Assembly: GCF_012927165.1 (NCBI RefSeq)
Contig: NZ_JABBGA010000024.1
Location: forward strand, 17,820 to 81,819
DNA from: Zoogloea dura
Lineage (GTDB): Bacteria > Pseudomonadota > Gammaproteobacteria > Burkholderiales > Rhodocyclaceae
Direction: 5' to 3'
DNA length: 64,000 nucleotides
The notes beneath the pieces were generated by a model, which saw only the letters and a program-made list of their open reading frames with translations, was not told the origin of the DNA and did not search any database. This document shows, piece by piece, positions 47,427 to 56,699 of this stretch. The first letter of the stretch is position 1, and every line of letters starts with the position of its first letter. The position numbers and the translations under genes are program-made.

Positions 47427-49529
47427 TCAGCCGTTGGCCGAAATCAGGGCCGAGACGCGGATCAGGCGGGTTTCGGGGACTTCCGAGTTGGCCACCACCT
47501 TGAGGGTGGGCACCGCCCGGCGCAGGAAGCGGGACAGCAGCCAGCGCAGCGGCGCCGGCACCAGCAGGACCGGCGGCAGGCCGGTGTCTTCCATGCGCAT
47601 GGCCGCAGCGGCAGTCTCGCGCAGCAGGGTGTCGGCCAGGCCCGGCTCGATGGCCCCGCCTTCCGGCCCGCCACCGGCCATGGCCTGCATGAGGACACGC
47701 TCGAGCCCCGGGTCGAGGGCCATGACCTGGACCTCGCCATTGCCCGGGAAGAGCCCCTGCACGATGGCCCGGCCCAAGGCCTGACGCACCCGCGTGGTGA
47801 GCTCCAGGGGGTCCTGCACCCGCGGAGCATGTTCGGCCAACACCTCGATGATGGTGCGCATGTCGCGGATATTGACGCCCTCGTCGAGGAGGTTCTGCAG
47901 CACCCGCTGCACCGAGGCCAGGGGCAGCAGCTTGGGCACCAGGTCTTCCACCAGCTTGGGGGTTTCCTTCGAGATGTGGTCGAGCAGGGCCTGGGTCTCG
48001 ATGCGGCCGAGCAACTCCGACGCATGGCTGAGGATCAGGTGGTTCAGGTGAGTCGCCACCACGGTGCTGGCATCCACCACGGTGTAGCCAAGGGCATGGG
48101 CCTGCTCCCGCTGGGAGCCGTCGATCCATACCGCCGGCAGGCCAAAGGCGGGGTCGGTGGTGTCGCGGCCGTTGAGCGGCCCCGACACCCGGCCCGGGTT
48201 GATCGCCATGAACTGCCCGGGGAAGGCGCTGCCGACGCCAATCTCGACGCCCTTCAGGACGATCCGGTAGGCGTTCGGCTTGAGTTCCAGGTTGTCCCGG
48301 ATGTGTACCGGGGCCGCCAGGAAGCCGATATCGCGGGCGAACTTCTTGCGCAGGCCGCGGATGCGCTTGAGCAGCTCGCCATCCTGGCCCTTGTCCACCA
48401 TCGGAATCAGGCGGTAACCCACCTCCAGGCCCAGGACGTCGACAGGGGTCACGTCCGACCAGCTGGCCTCTTGGCTCTCTGCCGGCATCACCGGCGCCGC
48501 GGCTGGCGCGGCCGTGCCGGCCTCTTCTTCTGCCACCGGGCGCACGCCCCCTCGCCACGCCAGGTAGCCGAGGGCGGCCGCGATCAGCAGAAACACGAAG
48601 TTGGGCATGCCCGGGATCAACCCAAGGACGCCGAGGATGGCCGCGGTGAGGATGAGGACCTGGGGATTCGAGAAGACCTGGCCGATGACCTGGGAGCCCA
48701 TGTCCCCTTCGTCACCAACCCGGGATACCACCAGGCCTGCCGCCACGGAGATGATCAGGGCCGGCAGCTGGGCGACCAGACCATCGCCGATGGTGAGCAG
48801 GGTGTAGTTGGTGGCCGCCTGGCCAACCTCCATGTTGTGCTGCAGTACCCCGACGATCAGCCCGCCGATGACGTTGATGCCGAGAATCAGGATGCCGGCC
48901 ACGGCGTCACCGCGCACGAACTTGGAGGCACCGTCCATGGCGCCGTAGAAGTCGGCCTCCTGGGAGGTTTCGGCACGCCGCCGCTTGGCTTCCTTCTCAT
49001 CGATCAGGCCGGCGTTTAGGTCGGCGTCGATGGCCATCTGCTTGCCCGGCATGGCATCCAGGGTGAAGCGGGCGCCCACTTCGGCGATCCGCCCGGCGCC
49101 CTTGGTGATCACCACGAAGTTGATCACCGTGAGAATGATGAAGACCACCAGGCCGACGGCCGTATTGCCCCCCACCAGGAAGTGGCCGAAGGCCTCGATG
49201 ACCTTGCCGGCCGCGTCGGGCCCGGTATGCCCCTCCAGCAGCACGATCCGCGTGGACGCCACGTTGAGGGACAGGCGCAGCAGGGTGGTGACCAGCAGCA
49301 CGGTCGGAAAGACCGAGAAATCCAGCGGCCTCTTCGTGTACATCGCCACCAGCATCACCATCACCGACACGGCGATGTTGAAGGTGAACATCAGGTCGAG
49401 CGCGAAGGCCGGCAGGGGCAGCACCATCATCGCCAGGATCAGCACGATGAGGAGCGGCCCGGCCAGTTGCCGGATGTTGCCCAGGGAGAAGAGCGCGCGG
49501 AGGTTCAGGCTACCGTTCATGGTTGCCAT
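47427..49529 (-). CDS. flhA: Flagellar biosynthesis protein FlhA (export gate)
   Basis: 700 residues. Core of the flagellar type III export apparatus. About eight membrane helices in residues 1-330 (LLIVLILAMMVLPLPAFALDLMFTFNIAVSVMVMLVAMYTKRPLDFSVFPTVLLVTTLLRLSLNVASTRIVL), the FHIPEP-family signature region ARFTLDAMPGKQMAIDADLNAGLIDE..RR, and the large cytosolic domain (about 360-695) that binds chaperone-substrate pairs. It lies 68 bases after flhB. In related genomes flhF follows directly; here a terminator and the kyn/dad block follow instead. Confidence 0.97.
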   Translation of the reverse strand: MATMNGSLNLRALFSLGNIRQLAGPLLIVLILAMMVLPLPAFALDLMFTFNIAVSVMVMLVAMYTKRPLDFSVFPTVLLVTTLLRLSLNVASTRIVLLEGHTGPDAAGKVIEAFGHFLVGGNTAVGLVVFIILTVINFVVITKGAGRIAEVGARFTLDAMPGKQMAIDADLNAGLIDEKEAKRRRAETSQEADFYGAMDGASKFVRGDAVAGILILGINVIGGLIVGVLQHNMEVGQAATNYTLLTIGDGLVAQLPALIISVAAGLVVSRVGDEGDMGSQVIGQVFSNPQVLILTAAILGVLGLIPGMPNFVFLLIAAALGYLAWRGGVRPVAEEEAGTAAPAAAPVMPAESQEASWSDVTPVDVLGLEVGYRLIPMVDKGQDGELLKRIRGLRKKFARDIGFLAAPVHIRDNLELKPNAYRIVLKGVEIGVGSAFPGQFMAINPGRVSGPLNGRDTTDPAFGLPAVWIDGSQREQAHALGYTVVDASTVVATHLNHLILSHASELLGRIETQALLDHISKETPKLVEDLVPKLLPLASVQRVLQNLLDEGVNIRDMRTIIEVLAEHAPRVQDPLELTTRVRQALGRAIVQGLFPGNGEVQVMALDPGLERVLMQAMAGGGPEGGAIEPGLADTLLRETAAAAMRMEDTGLPPVLLVPAPLRWLLSRFLRRAVPTLKVVANSEVPETRLIRVSALISANG

Positions 49530-49597
49530 GGTCCTCCTTCGGAGCGCCTCAGGAAGGCCGGAAGAAACAGGGATTTACCGCCCAATTCGGCGGTCGA

Positions 49598-50752
49598 TCA
49601 GCGGGTTGCGTCCGGATCCCCGACAGCGGGATCGAGGCCGGGCGGCACGGCGAGGCCGGCCGGCTGCTCGGGGGGCATCCCGCCCTCTGCGATCCAGTGG
49701 TTGAGCTGGAAGACCCAGGCCATCACCTCGGCAACCACGGTGTAGAGGGCTGCGGGAATCTGCTGGTCCAGCTCACAGTTGGCGTACAGCGCCCGGGCCA
49801 GGGGGGGCGCCTCGAGGATGGGTACGCCGTTCTCCTTGGCAAGCTCACGGATGCTCTGGGCCACGAGGTCCATACCCTTGGCGACCACTACCGGGGCGCC
49901 GGACTTTTCCGGATCGTACTTGAGGGCCACGGCGTAGTGAGTCGGGTTGGTCACCACCACATCGGCCTGCGGCACCTGCGTCATCATGCGCCGCCGCGAC
50001 ATCTCCCGCTGGGCTGCACGGATGCGTGCCTTGATCTGTGGATCGCCTTCCTGCTCCTTGCTTTCCTTGCGCACCTCTTCCTTGCTCATGCGCAGCTTGC
50101 GGTGGTATTCCCATAGCTGGTAGGGCACATCGATGGCGGCAAGCAGGGCCAGGCTGCAGGTGATGAGCAGGGTGGCAAAGAGCACCAGGCTGGCAAATTC
50201 GTCCATGCTCGCCTCGAGGGGCTGCAGCATCAAGCCGAAGAGGTGGTCGCGCTCCCGCCACACCACCCAGGTGCCGACGCTCCCCACCACGGCGGCCTTG
50301 AGGGTCGCCTTGACCAGTTCGGCCAGGCCATGGGTGGAAAACATGCGCCCCAATCCCTGCATCGGATTGAGCCGACTCAGGTCGAAGCGGAGAATATTGC
50401 TTGAGAATACCCATCCCCCCATCACGAAAGGGGAGACAAAGGTTGCCGCCACCAGGGCAAGCAGCAGAGGCGCGACTGTCAGCAAACCCTCCATCGCCAC
50501 GTCGTACAGGGCAATGAGCATGCCCGTCACATCGAAGACCTGGACCCGCTCGAAGCTGAGCCCGGTACGCAGCATGTGCATCAGGCGGTGCCCCCCCCAA
50601 CGGCCGAGTACGTAGAGCGCAGCCACTCCGACGACCAGCACGATGAAGGTCGCAAGCTCCCTGGACTGGGGAACCTGCCCTTCTTCCCTCGCCTGCTCAA
50701 GGCGTCGGCCTGAGGCTGGTTCGGTTTTCTCGAGGTCGCTGTCGTCGGCCAC
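49598..50752 (-). CDS. flhB: Flagellar biosynthesis protein FlhB (export switch)
   Basis: 384 residues. Four membrane helices (about 30-210) and a cytosolic C-terminal domain with the self-cleaving NPTH site (Asn269-Pro270) in DVVVTNPTHYAVALKYD. The N-terminus DLEKTEPASGRRLEQAREEGQVPQSREL is conserved. It controls the switch from rod/hook to filament substrates. The C-terminal tail beyond LNHWIAEGG (Pro-rich, about 20 residues) is variable. It follows the DUF3135 gene by 107 bases. Confidence 0.97.
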   Translation of the reverse strand: MADDSDLEKTEPASGRRLEQAREEGQVPQSRELATFIVLVVGVAALYVLGRWGGHRLMHMLRTGLSFERVQVFDVTGMLIALYDVAMEGLLTVAPLLLALVAATFVSPFVMGGWVFSSNILRFDLSRLNPMQGLGRMFSTHGLAELVKATLKAAVVGSVGTWVVWRERDHLFGLMLQPLEASMDEFASLVLFATLLITCSLALLAAIDVPYQLWEYHRKLRMSKEEVRKESKEQEGDPQIKARIRAAQREMSRRRMMTQVPQADVVVTNPTHYAVALKYDPEKSGAPVVVAKGMDLVAQSIRELAKENGVPILEAPPLARALYANCELDQQIPAALYTVVAEVMAWVFQLNHWIAEGGMPPEQPAGLAVPPGLDPAVGDPDATR

Positions 50753-50859
50753 GAAAGGCTAACCGGTAGTTGTGACGGCGGAAGGATACGCCCGTCCGCC
50801 CGGATGGAGGAGACGGAACAGGAGGCGTTTGGCGGGGCTATTCCGCAGCGCCGCCCCGA

Positions 50860-51168
50860 TCAGCGCGGCCAGGGCCGGGAGGCTACGAAGCTCTTGATGC
50901 TGGCGATCTCGCGTTGCAGGTCGGCCAGCTGGACGGACAGCAGGGACAGATGATCGCCAACCTGCCCCATGATGTCGCGGCAGGCCTGCACCGGCGTGCC
51001 GGCCAGCACGCGGGCGGCGTCGATGCTTTCCTGGAGTTCGGACAGGGTGGATGCCTGGTCGGGATGCTGGGCGATGAAGCTGCGCAAGGTCCGCTCGCGC
51101 AGCTGGAAATAGGCTTTCGGATCGCTCTCTGCGAGATGCCGCCAGTACTCGAAATCGAAACTGCCCAT
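50860..51168 (-). CDS. DUF3135 domain-containing protein
   Basis: 102 residues starting MGSFDFEYWRHLAESDPKAYFQLRERTLRSFI, the typical opening of DUF3135 proteins; the rest is predicted helical (ELQESIDAARVLAGTPVQACRDIMGQVGDHLSLLSVQLADLQREIASIKSFV). No membrane segment. Function unknown. Its place between cheA and flhB in the chemotaxis/export operon suggests a flagellar or chemotaxis link, unproven. Confidence 0.75.
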   Translation of the reverse strand: MGSFDFEYWRHLAESDPKAYFQLRERTLRSFIAQHPDQASTLSELQESIDAARVLAGTPVQACRDIMGQVGDHLSLLSVQLADLQREIASIKSFVASRPWPR

Positions 51169-51271
51169 CAGAGCCCTCCTTCCGCCGATTCGAGTCCGGC
51201 GACGGGAGGCGCGCGGACAGACAGTCAGGAATCCATCCTAACCGTCCGCCGCTTCCGTGGGCGCGTTTTAA

Positions 51272-51299
51272 GTCACACCAACCTGTTTCAGTGTGTGAC
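51272..51299 (-). other. Inverted repeat after cheA
   Basis: GTCACAC-N14-GTGTGAC, perfect 7-bp arms, between the cheA stop and the DUF3135 start; followed by TTAAAA on the minus strand. Weak terminator or regulator site. Confidence 0.4.
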
Positions 51300-51322
51300 C
51301 TGAACGCGGGGGGCCTTCAGCT

Positions 51323-53272
51323 TCAAGCGGCCAGCGCGGGCACGTCCATGGCCGCCAGCAGGGCCCGCCGGGACACGCCGCCGCGGCTGTCGCCCAGCGC
51401 GCCGAGCAGCTCCTTCATGTCGAGGATCAGCACGATCTGGCCATTGGACAGAGTGGTCACGCCGGCAACGCCCTTCGGGCGGAAATCGTCGAGGGACTTG
51501 ATCACCGCGTCTTCGCGACCGGCAAAGCTGTCGATGGCAAGGATGAAGCTCTGCTCCGCGCTCTGCATGAGTACGCCGTACTCCGGCGTCTGCACCGGAT
51601 CCCAGCCCAGCAGGGACGACAGGGGCATGATCGGCAGGACTTCGCCGCGCACCACCATGGTCGCCCGCCCGCCCACTTCCTGAACCTCGGCCGGCTCGAT
51701 CGGCAGGATTTCGCGGACCATGGAGAGCGGCACCGCAAAGGGCTGCTCGCCCAGCCGCACCAGCAGGACCGGCAGGATCGCCAGGGTCAGCGGCAGACTG
51801 ATGATGAAGGTGGTGCCCTTGCCCATGCTGGAACGGATCTCGATGGAGCCGTTCAGCTTCTGGATGTTGGTGCGCACCACGTCCATGCCCACGCCGCGGC
51901 CGGACACGTCGGAGATCTGGCTGGCCATGGAGAAGCCTGGCAGGAACACCAGGTTGAAGCTCTGGCGTTCGTCCATGGTGTTGGCTTCCTCATCGGTGAT
52001 GAGGCCCTTCTCGACCGCCTTGGCGCGCAGGCGCTCGGCATTCATGCCACGGCCGTCGTCGGCCACCAGGATGACGATGTGGTCACCCTCCTGGCGGGCC
52101 TCAAGGCGCACGTTGGACTTCTCGGGCTTGCCGTTGGCGAGGCGCTCCTGAGTCTCCTCGACGCCGTGGTCAACCGCGTTGCGGATGAGGTGGATGATGG
52201 GATCGGAGAGATCCTCGATCATGGTCTTGTCGATCTCGGTCTCCTCGCCGGAGAGCACCAGCTCCACATCCTTGCCCAGGTTGCGGGCCAGGTCGCGGGC
52301 GATCCGCGGGTATTTCTGGAAGAGGCGGCCGATCGGCTGCATGCGGGTCTTCATGACCGCGTTCTGCAGGTCGGAGACCAGCAGGTCGAGCTGGCTCACC
52401 GCCAGATCAAGGGCGTGCAGGGTCTCAGTGTCGTTACGGCCATTCAGGATGTCGCTGCGCAGGGCGTTCAGCCGGTTCTTGGTGAGGCCGATTTCGCCGG
52501 ACAGGTTGAGCACCTGGTCGAGCCGGGCGGTATCCACGCGGATGGAGTTGTCGCGCTGCTTCTCGCTGTCACGCCGGCCAACCGGGCCGGAGGCACCCGG
52601 TTTGTCGGTGACACGCCGGCCGACCGCGGCCTTGATGATCTGCTCGGGCGATTTATGCGCCAGCTCGTCATCGGATTGATGCATGACCACCGGTGCAGAC
52701 GGCACTCCGGCCGGCGTAGGTGCTGCCACGGCAGTGCCGGTCACCGTCTCGAACAGGACATTCCAGTCCGGCTCCGTCGCCGAGGGCGCCACCGGAGCGG
52801 GAGCCGCGGCAACCGCACGCAGCGGCGCGGCAGCCCGGACAGGCTCCGGCGCAGGCTGGGCGGCGACTTCATGGGAGAGACTGCCGGCGATGGCGAGGCG
52901 GAGGTTCTCGATCAGATGCGGATCCGCAGCCCCCGGCTGCACGCCCTGCTCGAGGTAGCCGAACATGTCGCGCACGGCGCCAGTGGACGACAGGATCACG
53001 TCCATCACCTCAGGGGTGATCTCCAGCTCGCCGTTCCTCAGCTTGTCGAACAGGTTCTCAGTCAGGTGACAGAGAGTGACGAGTTCGGCCGCGTTCAGGA
53101 AGCCGGCGCCCCCTTTGATGGTGTGGAATCCGCGGAAGATGTCGTTGAGCAGGCCCGTGTCATTGGGCGCCCGCTCCAGATCCACCAGCTTGTTGTCGAC
53201 ACCCGACAGGAGATCTCCCGCCTCTACGAGGAAGTCCTGAAGGAGGTCTTCCATCCCCGAAAAATCGCTCAT
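51323..53272 (-). CDS. cheA: Chemotaxis histidine kinase
   Basis: 649 residues. P1 phosphotransfer domain with His50 in GFHTIKGGAGFL; an Ala/Pro-rich linker (about 135-240) in place of a clear P2 domain; P3 dimerisation (DSIRVDTARLDQVLNLSGEIGLTKNRLNALR, with R instead of the first residue); P4 kinase with HLIRNAVDHGVE, LVADDGRGMN and SGRGVGMDVV; P5 regulatory SH3-like domain (about 505-640, LPLTLAILPVLLVRLGEQPFAVPLSMVREI). Takes signals from MCPs and phosphorylates CheY, CheB and CheV. No cheW is in the window; one of the CheV proteins could couple it to receptors. Confidence 0.96.
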   Translation of the reverse strand: MSDFSGMEDLLQDFLVEAGDLLSGVDNKLVDLERAPNDTGLLNDIFRGFHTIKGGAGFLNAAELVTLCHLTENLFDKLRNGELEITPEVMDVILSSTGAVRDMFGYLEQGVQPGAADPHLIENLRLAIAGSLSHEVAAQPAPEPVRAAAPLRAVAAAPAPVAPSATEPDWNVLFETVTGTAVAAPTPAGVPSAPVVMHQSDDELAHKSPEQIIKAAVGRRVTDKPGASGPVGRRDSEKQRDNSIRVDTARLDQVLNLSGEIGLTKNRLNALRSDILNGRNDTETLHALDLAVSQLDLLVSDLQNAVMKTRMQPIGRLFQKYPRIARDLARNLGKDVELVLSGEETEIDKTMIEDLSDPIIHLIRNAVDHGVEETQERLANGKPEKSNVRLEARQEGDHIVILVADDGRGMNAERLRAKAVEKGLITDEEANTMDERQSFNLVFLPGFSMASQISDVSGRGVGMDVVRTNIQKLNGSIEIRSSMGKGTTFIISLPLTLAILPVLLVRLGEQPFAVPLSMVREILPIEPAEVQEVGGRATMVVRGEVLPIMPLSSLLGWDPVQTPEYGVLMQSAEQSFILAIDSFAGREDAVIKSLDDFRPKGVAGVTTLSNGQIVLILDMKELLGALGDSRGGVSRRALLAAMDVPALAA

Positions 53273-53311
53273 TGCATTCGCTCCTTGCGGGATAGCCCGC
53301 TACCGGCCGGG

Positions 53312-54142
53312 TCAGAAACCCAGGCTTTCCAGCAGGTCGTCCACCTGTTCCTGGCTGGACACAACGTCGTCTCGTCCCACCGCATTGATCACCGGCCCGT
53401 TCATCAGGGTGTCCGGCGCTTCTGCCTTGCGCTCGGCGGGCATGGCCTCGATGAGCACCTGCAGCAACTGCTTCTCCAGGCCCTGGGCCAGATCGACCAC
53501 TTTCTTGATGACCTGGCCGGTCAGATCCTGGAAATCCTGGGCCATCATGATTTCCATCAGCTGGGCGCCGGTTTCCCGGCTCCCCTGCGCGACCTCACCG
53601 AGGAAACCGCGGGTCTCCCCTGCCAGCACGCGGAACTCTTCCGGCGTCATCTGGTTGGCGTAGAGCCTGTCCCAGCGGGCCTGCAGGGCGCGGGCGCCGG
53701 TCTCGGTGCGGTCCTGGATGGGCTTGGCGATGTCGGTGGCGTTGAGCACCTTGCTCGCCGCTTGCTCGGTCATCTCGGCGATGTAGGTGAGGCGCTGGCG
53801 CGCATCCGGGATCGCGTGGGCGGCCTCCTGCAGGCTGCGGTCGTAGCCGAGCTCGCGAAGGGTGTCGTGAAGTTGCCGGGTCATTACGCCGATCCGGTTG
53901 AAAACCTTGTCGCAGCTATGCGCGGGCACCTCGGCCTCGCCCGCGTCAGAGGTCTCGTACTCGCTTGCCACCGTGTCGAAGAGGGCTTGCAGTTCGTCAT
54001 CGTCACCGCCCGCCGAGGCCTTCGGGGAGACCACTTCCAGATGCGGCTGCGCTGCAACGGCGGGGGTTCCAGAGATGCTGTCGAACAGGGCCTGCAGGTC
54101 GTCGCTGTCGCCCGATTCATCAAATTTGAGACGTTTTGCCAT
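53312..54142 (-). CDS. cheZ: CheY-phosphate phosphatase
   Basis: 276 residues. The long helical hairpin includes LMEIMMAQDFQDLTGQVIKKVVDLAQGLEKQLLQVL, with the catalytic Gln in DFQDLTGQ, and the extreme C-terminus QEQVDDLLESLGF is the CheY-binding helix. Longer than E. coli CheZ (214): the extra N-terminus carries two similar segments, SDDLQALFDSISG and DDELQALFDTVAS. Follows cheY by 28 bases and precedes cheA, the usual beta-proteobacterial order. Confidence 0.94.
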   Translation of the reverse strand: MAKRLKFDESGDSDDLQALFDSISGTPAVAAQPHLEVVSPKASAGGDDDELQALFDTVASEYETSDAGEAEVPAHSCDKVFNRIGVMTRQLHDTLRELGYDRSLQEAAHAIPDARQRLTYIAEMTEQAASKVLNATDIAKPIQDRTETGARALQARWDRLYANQMTPEEFRVLAGETRGFLGEVAQGSRETGAQLMEIMMAQDFQDLTGQVIKKVVDLAQGLEKQLLQVLIEAMPAERKAEAPDTLMNGPVINAVGRDDVVSSQEQVDDLLESLGF

Positions 54143-54170
54143 GATGGAGCTCCGTCTTGGTCGGCAGCCG

Positions 54171-54569
54171 TCAGGCAGCCTTCTTGCCCATCTTTTCGAA
54201 AATCTTTTCGAGCTTCTCGGACAGGGTCGCCGCGGTGAAGGGCTTCACGATGTAGCCGCTCGCACCGGCCTGCGCGGCGGCGATGATGTTCTCCTTCTTG
54301 GCCTCCGCCGTGATCATCAGCACCGGCAGATGCTTCAGCGAGGGCGTCGCGCGGATGTTCTGGAGCAGGGTCAGGCCGTCCATGTTCGGCATGTTCCAGT
54401 CCGTCACGACGAAATCGAAGGGCAGGGAATTGAGTTTCTGCAATGCGATCTGCCCGTCTTCGGCCTCATCCACGTTGGTGAAGCCGAGCTCCTTGAGCAG
54501 GTTGCGGACGATTCGCCGCATGGTCGAAAAGTCGTCAACAACAAGAAATTTCATTTTGGGGTCCGACAT
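54171..54569 (-). CDS. cheY: Chemotaxis response regulator
   Basis: 132 residues, a single receiver domain. [25 protein letters not shown] with the acidic pair, phospho-acceptor Asp in [14 protein letters not shown], Thr in MITAEAKKE, Lys in [11 protein letters not shown], almost identical in layout to E. coli CheY. Phosphorylated by CheA, it binds the motor switch. Start could also be Met6; five upstream residues (MSDPK) are included because the ribosome site fits 54569. Confidence 0.96.
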   Translation of the reverse strand: MSDPKMKFLVVDDFSTMRRIVRNLLKELGFTNVDEAEDGQIALQKLNSLPFDFVVTDWNMPNMDGLTLLQNIRATPSLKHLPVLMITAEAKKENIIAAAQAGASGYIVKPFTAATLSEKLEKIFEKMGKKAA

Positions 54570-54584
54570 GTTTTAGATCTCCGT

Positions 54585-55541
54585 TCAATCCCGGTAGGCC
54601 CGCATGAGCAGGGGGCGCAGGGTATCCGCCAGGACATCGGCATCAAACTTCGCGACATAGGAGTCGACGCCGACACTCTTGCCCATCGCCCGGTTGGCTT
54701 CCGACGACAGGGATGAATGCATGACGACGGGAATGCCCTCGAAACGGGCATCCGCCTTGATGTTGCGGGTGAGGACGTAGCCGTCCATCTCCGGCATTTC
54801 CGCATCGACCAAGATGAGGCTGAGTTCTTCGCGCAGGGGGATGCCCCGTTGCTGCGCGTGGTTGGCCATGCCTTCGAGCCGGGTCCATGCTTCCAGGCCG
54901 TTGAGGGCATGCTTGTGTCGGACGCCGAGCTTGTCAAGGGTTTCGGCAATCTTCTTGCGCGCCACGGCTGAATCATCGACGAAGAAGAGATTGACGTCGT
55001 GCCCGCCCTCAAGGGGGTGGATCTGGCCGACAACGGCTTCGCCGAAGGTGCTGGCCAGGATCGTTTCCACATCGAGGATGGAAACCAGCTTGCCGTCCTG
55101 CAGCTCGGTGATCGCAGTGATGAAATGATGGGCGCCGGAGGTCACGTTGTCCGGGGCGCGCACCTTGTCCCATTCGACCCGGATGATCCGGTCTACTTCA
55201 TGGACCAGGAAGCCCAGGGTGCGCTTGCTGTACTCAGTGACCATCATCGAGCCACCAAGGGGGTCGCTGGGAGACGCGATACCCATCACCTTGGCCAGAG
55301 CCAGCACCGGGATGACGTTGCCGCGCAGGGAGATCAGGCCCTCCACGCCATTCGGCATGTTGGGAGCCTTGGTGATGAAGGGGGTCCGGGACACTTCACG
55401 GACCTTGAACACATTGATCCCGAATATCTCCTGGGTCCCCAGGGAGAACAGCAGGATTTCCATCCGGTTGGAGCCCGCCAGCTTGGTACGGGCATCGACG
55501 GCTTCGAGGAGCCCGCGATCGACATGATCCATGTTCATCAT
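54585..55541 (-). CDS. cheV: Chemotaxis protein CheV (CheW-receiver fusion), copy 1
   Basis: 318 residues. CheW-like domain (about 25-165: MEILLFSLGTQEIFGINVFKVREVSRTPFITKAPNMPNGVEGLISLRGNVIPVLAL) fused to a receiver domain (about 185-310) with LFFVDDSAVARKK, Asp in LILVDAEMPEMDGYVLT and AKFDADVLADTLRPLL. Couples receptors to CheA and can act as a phosphate sink for adaptation. AGAGGATC precedes the ATG. It lies 12 bases after a second cheV, paralogous with about the same layout. Confidence 0.94.
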   Translation of the reverse strand: MMNMDHVDRGLLEAVDARTKLAGSNRMEILLFSLGTQEIFGINVFKVREVSRTPFITKAPNMPNGVEGLISLRGNVIPVLALAKVMGIASPSDPLGGSMMVTEYSKRTLGFLVHEVDRIIRVEWDKVRAPDNVTSGAHHFITAITELQDGKLVSILDVETILASTFGEAVVGQIHPLEGGHDVNLFFVDDSAVARKKIAETLDKLGVRHKHALNGLEAWTRLEGMANHAQQRGIPLREELSLILVDAEMPEMDGYVLTRNIKADARFEGIPVVMHSSLSSEANRAMGKSVGVDSYVAKFDADVLADTLRPLLMRAYRD

Positions 55542-55553
55542 GATCCTCTGTAC

Positions 55554-56525
55554 TCAGGCAGTCTTGGCGGCTGCCGCGCGCTGGGTGATCAGGCGACGCA
55601 GCACTTCTGCCAGGCGCTGGGGTTCGAATTTGGCCACGTACTCGTCCACACCGACAGAACGGCCAAGCTGCTGGTTCGACATGCCGGACAGGGAGGAGTG
55701 CATGATCACCGGGATCCCCTCGAAACGGGGATCGGACTTGATCTTCTTGGTGAGGATATAGCCATCCATCTCGGGCATTTCCACATCGGTGAGGATCAGG
55801 GACACCAGATCCTTGACCTTGCGCCCGGAGGACATGGCATAGGACGCAAGCTTCTCCAGCTCGTCCCAGGCGGCCCGGCCATTTACGGTGCCGACGTAGC
55901 GCACGCCCAGCACGTCGAGGGTCCGCTCGATCTGCTTGCGGGCAACCGACGAATCATCGGCAAAATACACCGTGAGCGGCTCCTCCACGGTGATCGGCTC
56001 GATACCCTTGAACAGGAATTCGTCGTCGTAACGGGTGGTTTCGGACAGGACCTTTTCCACATCAAGGAGCATCACCAACTTGGGGCCGGGCAACTCGGTG
56101 ACCGCCGTGACCAGGCCGCCGAGGTTGGCGGTCAGCATGTCGGGCGGGACCCGCATCTGGGACCAGTCGAGCCGCAGGATGGTATCCACGGCCTCGACCA
56201 GGAAACCCTGAGTGTGCCCGTTGTACTCGGTCACGATCATGATGTCGCGGGGGCTGTCGGACCCCATGCCTGCGTACTTGGCCAGATCCACCACGGGCAC
56301 CAGCACACCACGCAGACTCACCATCCCCTCGACGGACGACGGCATTTCGGGTGCCGCGGTGATCGGCGGCGTACGCATGACCTCACGCACCTTGAAGACA
56401 TTGATCCCGAAGGTCTCCCTGCGCCCGGTACGGGGATCGAGCCCCAGGGTGAACAGAAGAATCTCCAGTTTGTTGGTACCCGCCAGCCGGGTACGCGCAT
56501 CGATGTTCTTGAGAAGTTCGGACAT
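55554..56525 (-). CDS. cheV: Chemotaxis protein CheV (CheW-receiver fusion), copy 2
   Basis: 323 residues. Same two-domain plan as its neighbour: CheW domain MSELLKNIDARTRLAGTNKLEILLFTLGLDPRTGRRETFGINVFKVREVMRTPPITAAPEMPSSVEGMVSLRGVLVPVVDLAKY and receiver with VYFADDSSVARKQIERTL, LILTDVEMPEMDGYILT and VAKFEPQRLAEVL. The start MSELLKNID was chosen because it gives the family N-terminus; the longer frame upstream covers a sigma28 promoter. First gene of the cheVVYZA-DUF3135-flhBA operon. Confidence 0.94.
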   Translation of the reverse strand: MSELLKNIDARTRLAGTNKLEILLFTLGLDPRTGRRETFGINVFKVREVMRTPPITAAPEMPSSVEGMVSLRGVLVPVVDLAKYAGMGSDSPRDIMIVTEYNGHTQGFLVEAVDTILRLDWSQMRVPPDMLTANLGGLVTAVTELPGPKLVMLLDVEKVLSETTRYDDEFLFKGIEPITVEEPLTVYFADDSSVARKQIERTLDVLGVRYVGTVNGRAAWDELEKLASYAMSSGRKVKDLVSLILTDVEMPEMDGYILTKKIKSDPRFEGIPVIMHSSLSGMSNQQLGRSVGVDEYVAKFEPQRLAEVLRRLITQRAAAAKTA

Positions 56526-56584
56526 GCTCAATCTCCGTCTCGGACCCCTGCCGACCCAATGGCGCAGGTTCCGATCTGCAAGCA

Positions 56585-56611
56585 ATATCGGCGGGGGACA
56601 AACAATCTTGA
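56585..56611 (-). promoter_or_regulatory. Sigma28 (FliA) promoter for the cheV-cheY-cheZ-cheA operon
   Basis: Minus strand: TCAAGATT, 11 bases, GCCGATAT; the -10 matches GCCGATAA in seven of eight positions. About 60 bases before cheV copy 2. Confidence 0.8.
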
Positions 56612-56650
56612 GGCTTTGAAAGTGGCCGGAAGCAGGTACTTCCACCCATC

Positions 56651-56674
56651 AAAAGGCCCGCGCAGCGGCGGGCC
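56651..56674 (-). terminator. Intrinsic terminator after the MCP gene
   Basis: GGCCCGC / GCGGGCC 7-bp stem with a six-base loop, followed by TTTT on the minus strand, 26 bases past the MCP stop. Separates the MCP gene from the cheV operon. Confidence 0.85.
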
Positions 56675-56699
56675 CGGCAATACTCGCAGGCTACCCGGC

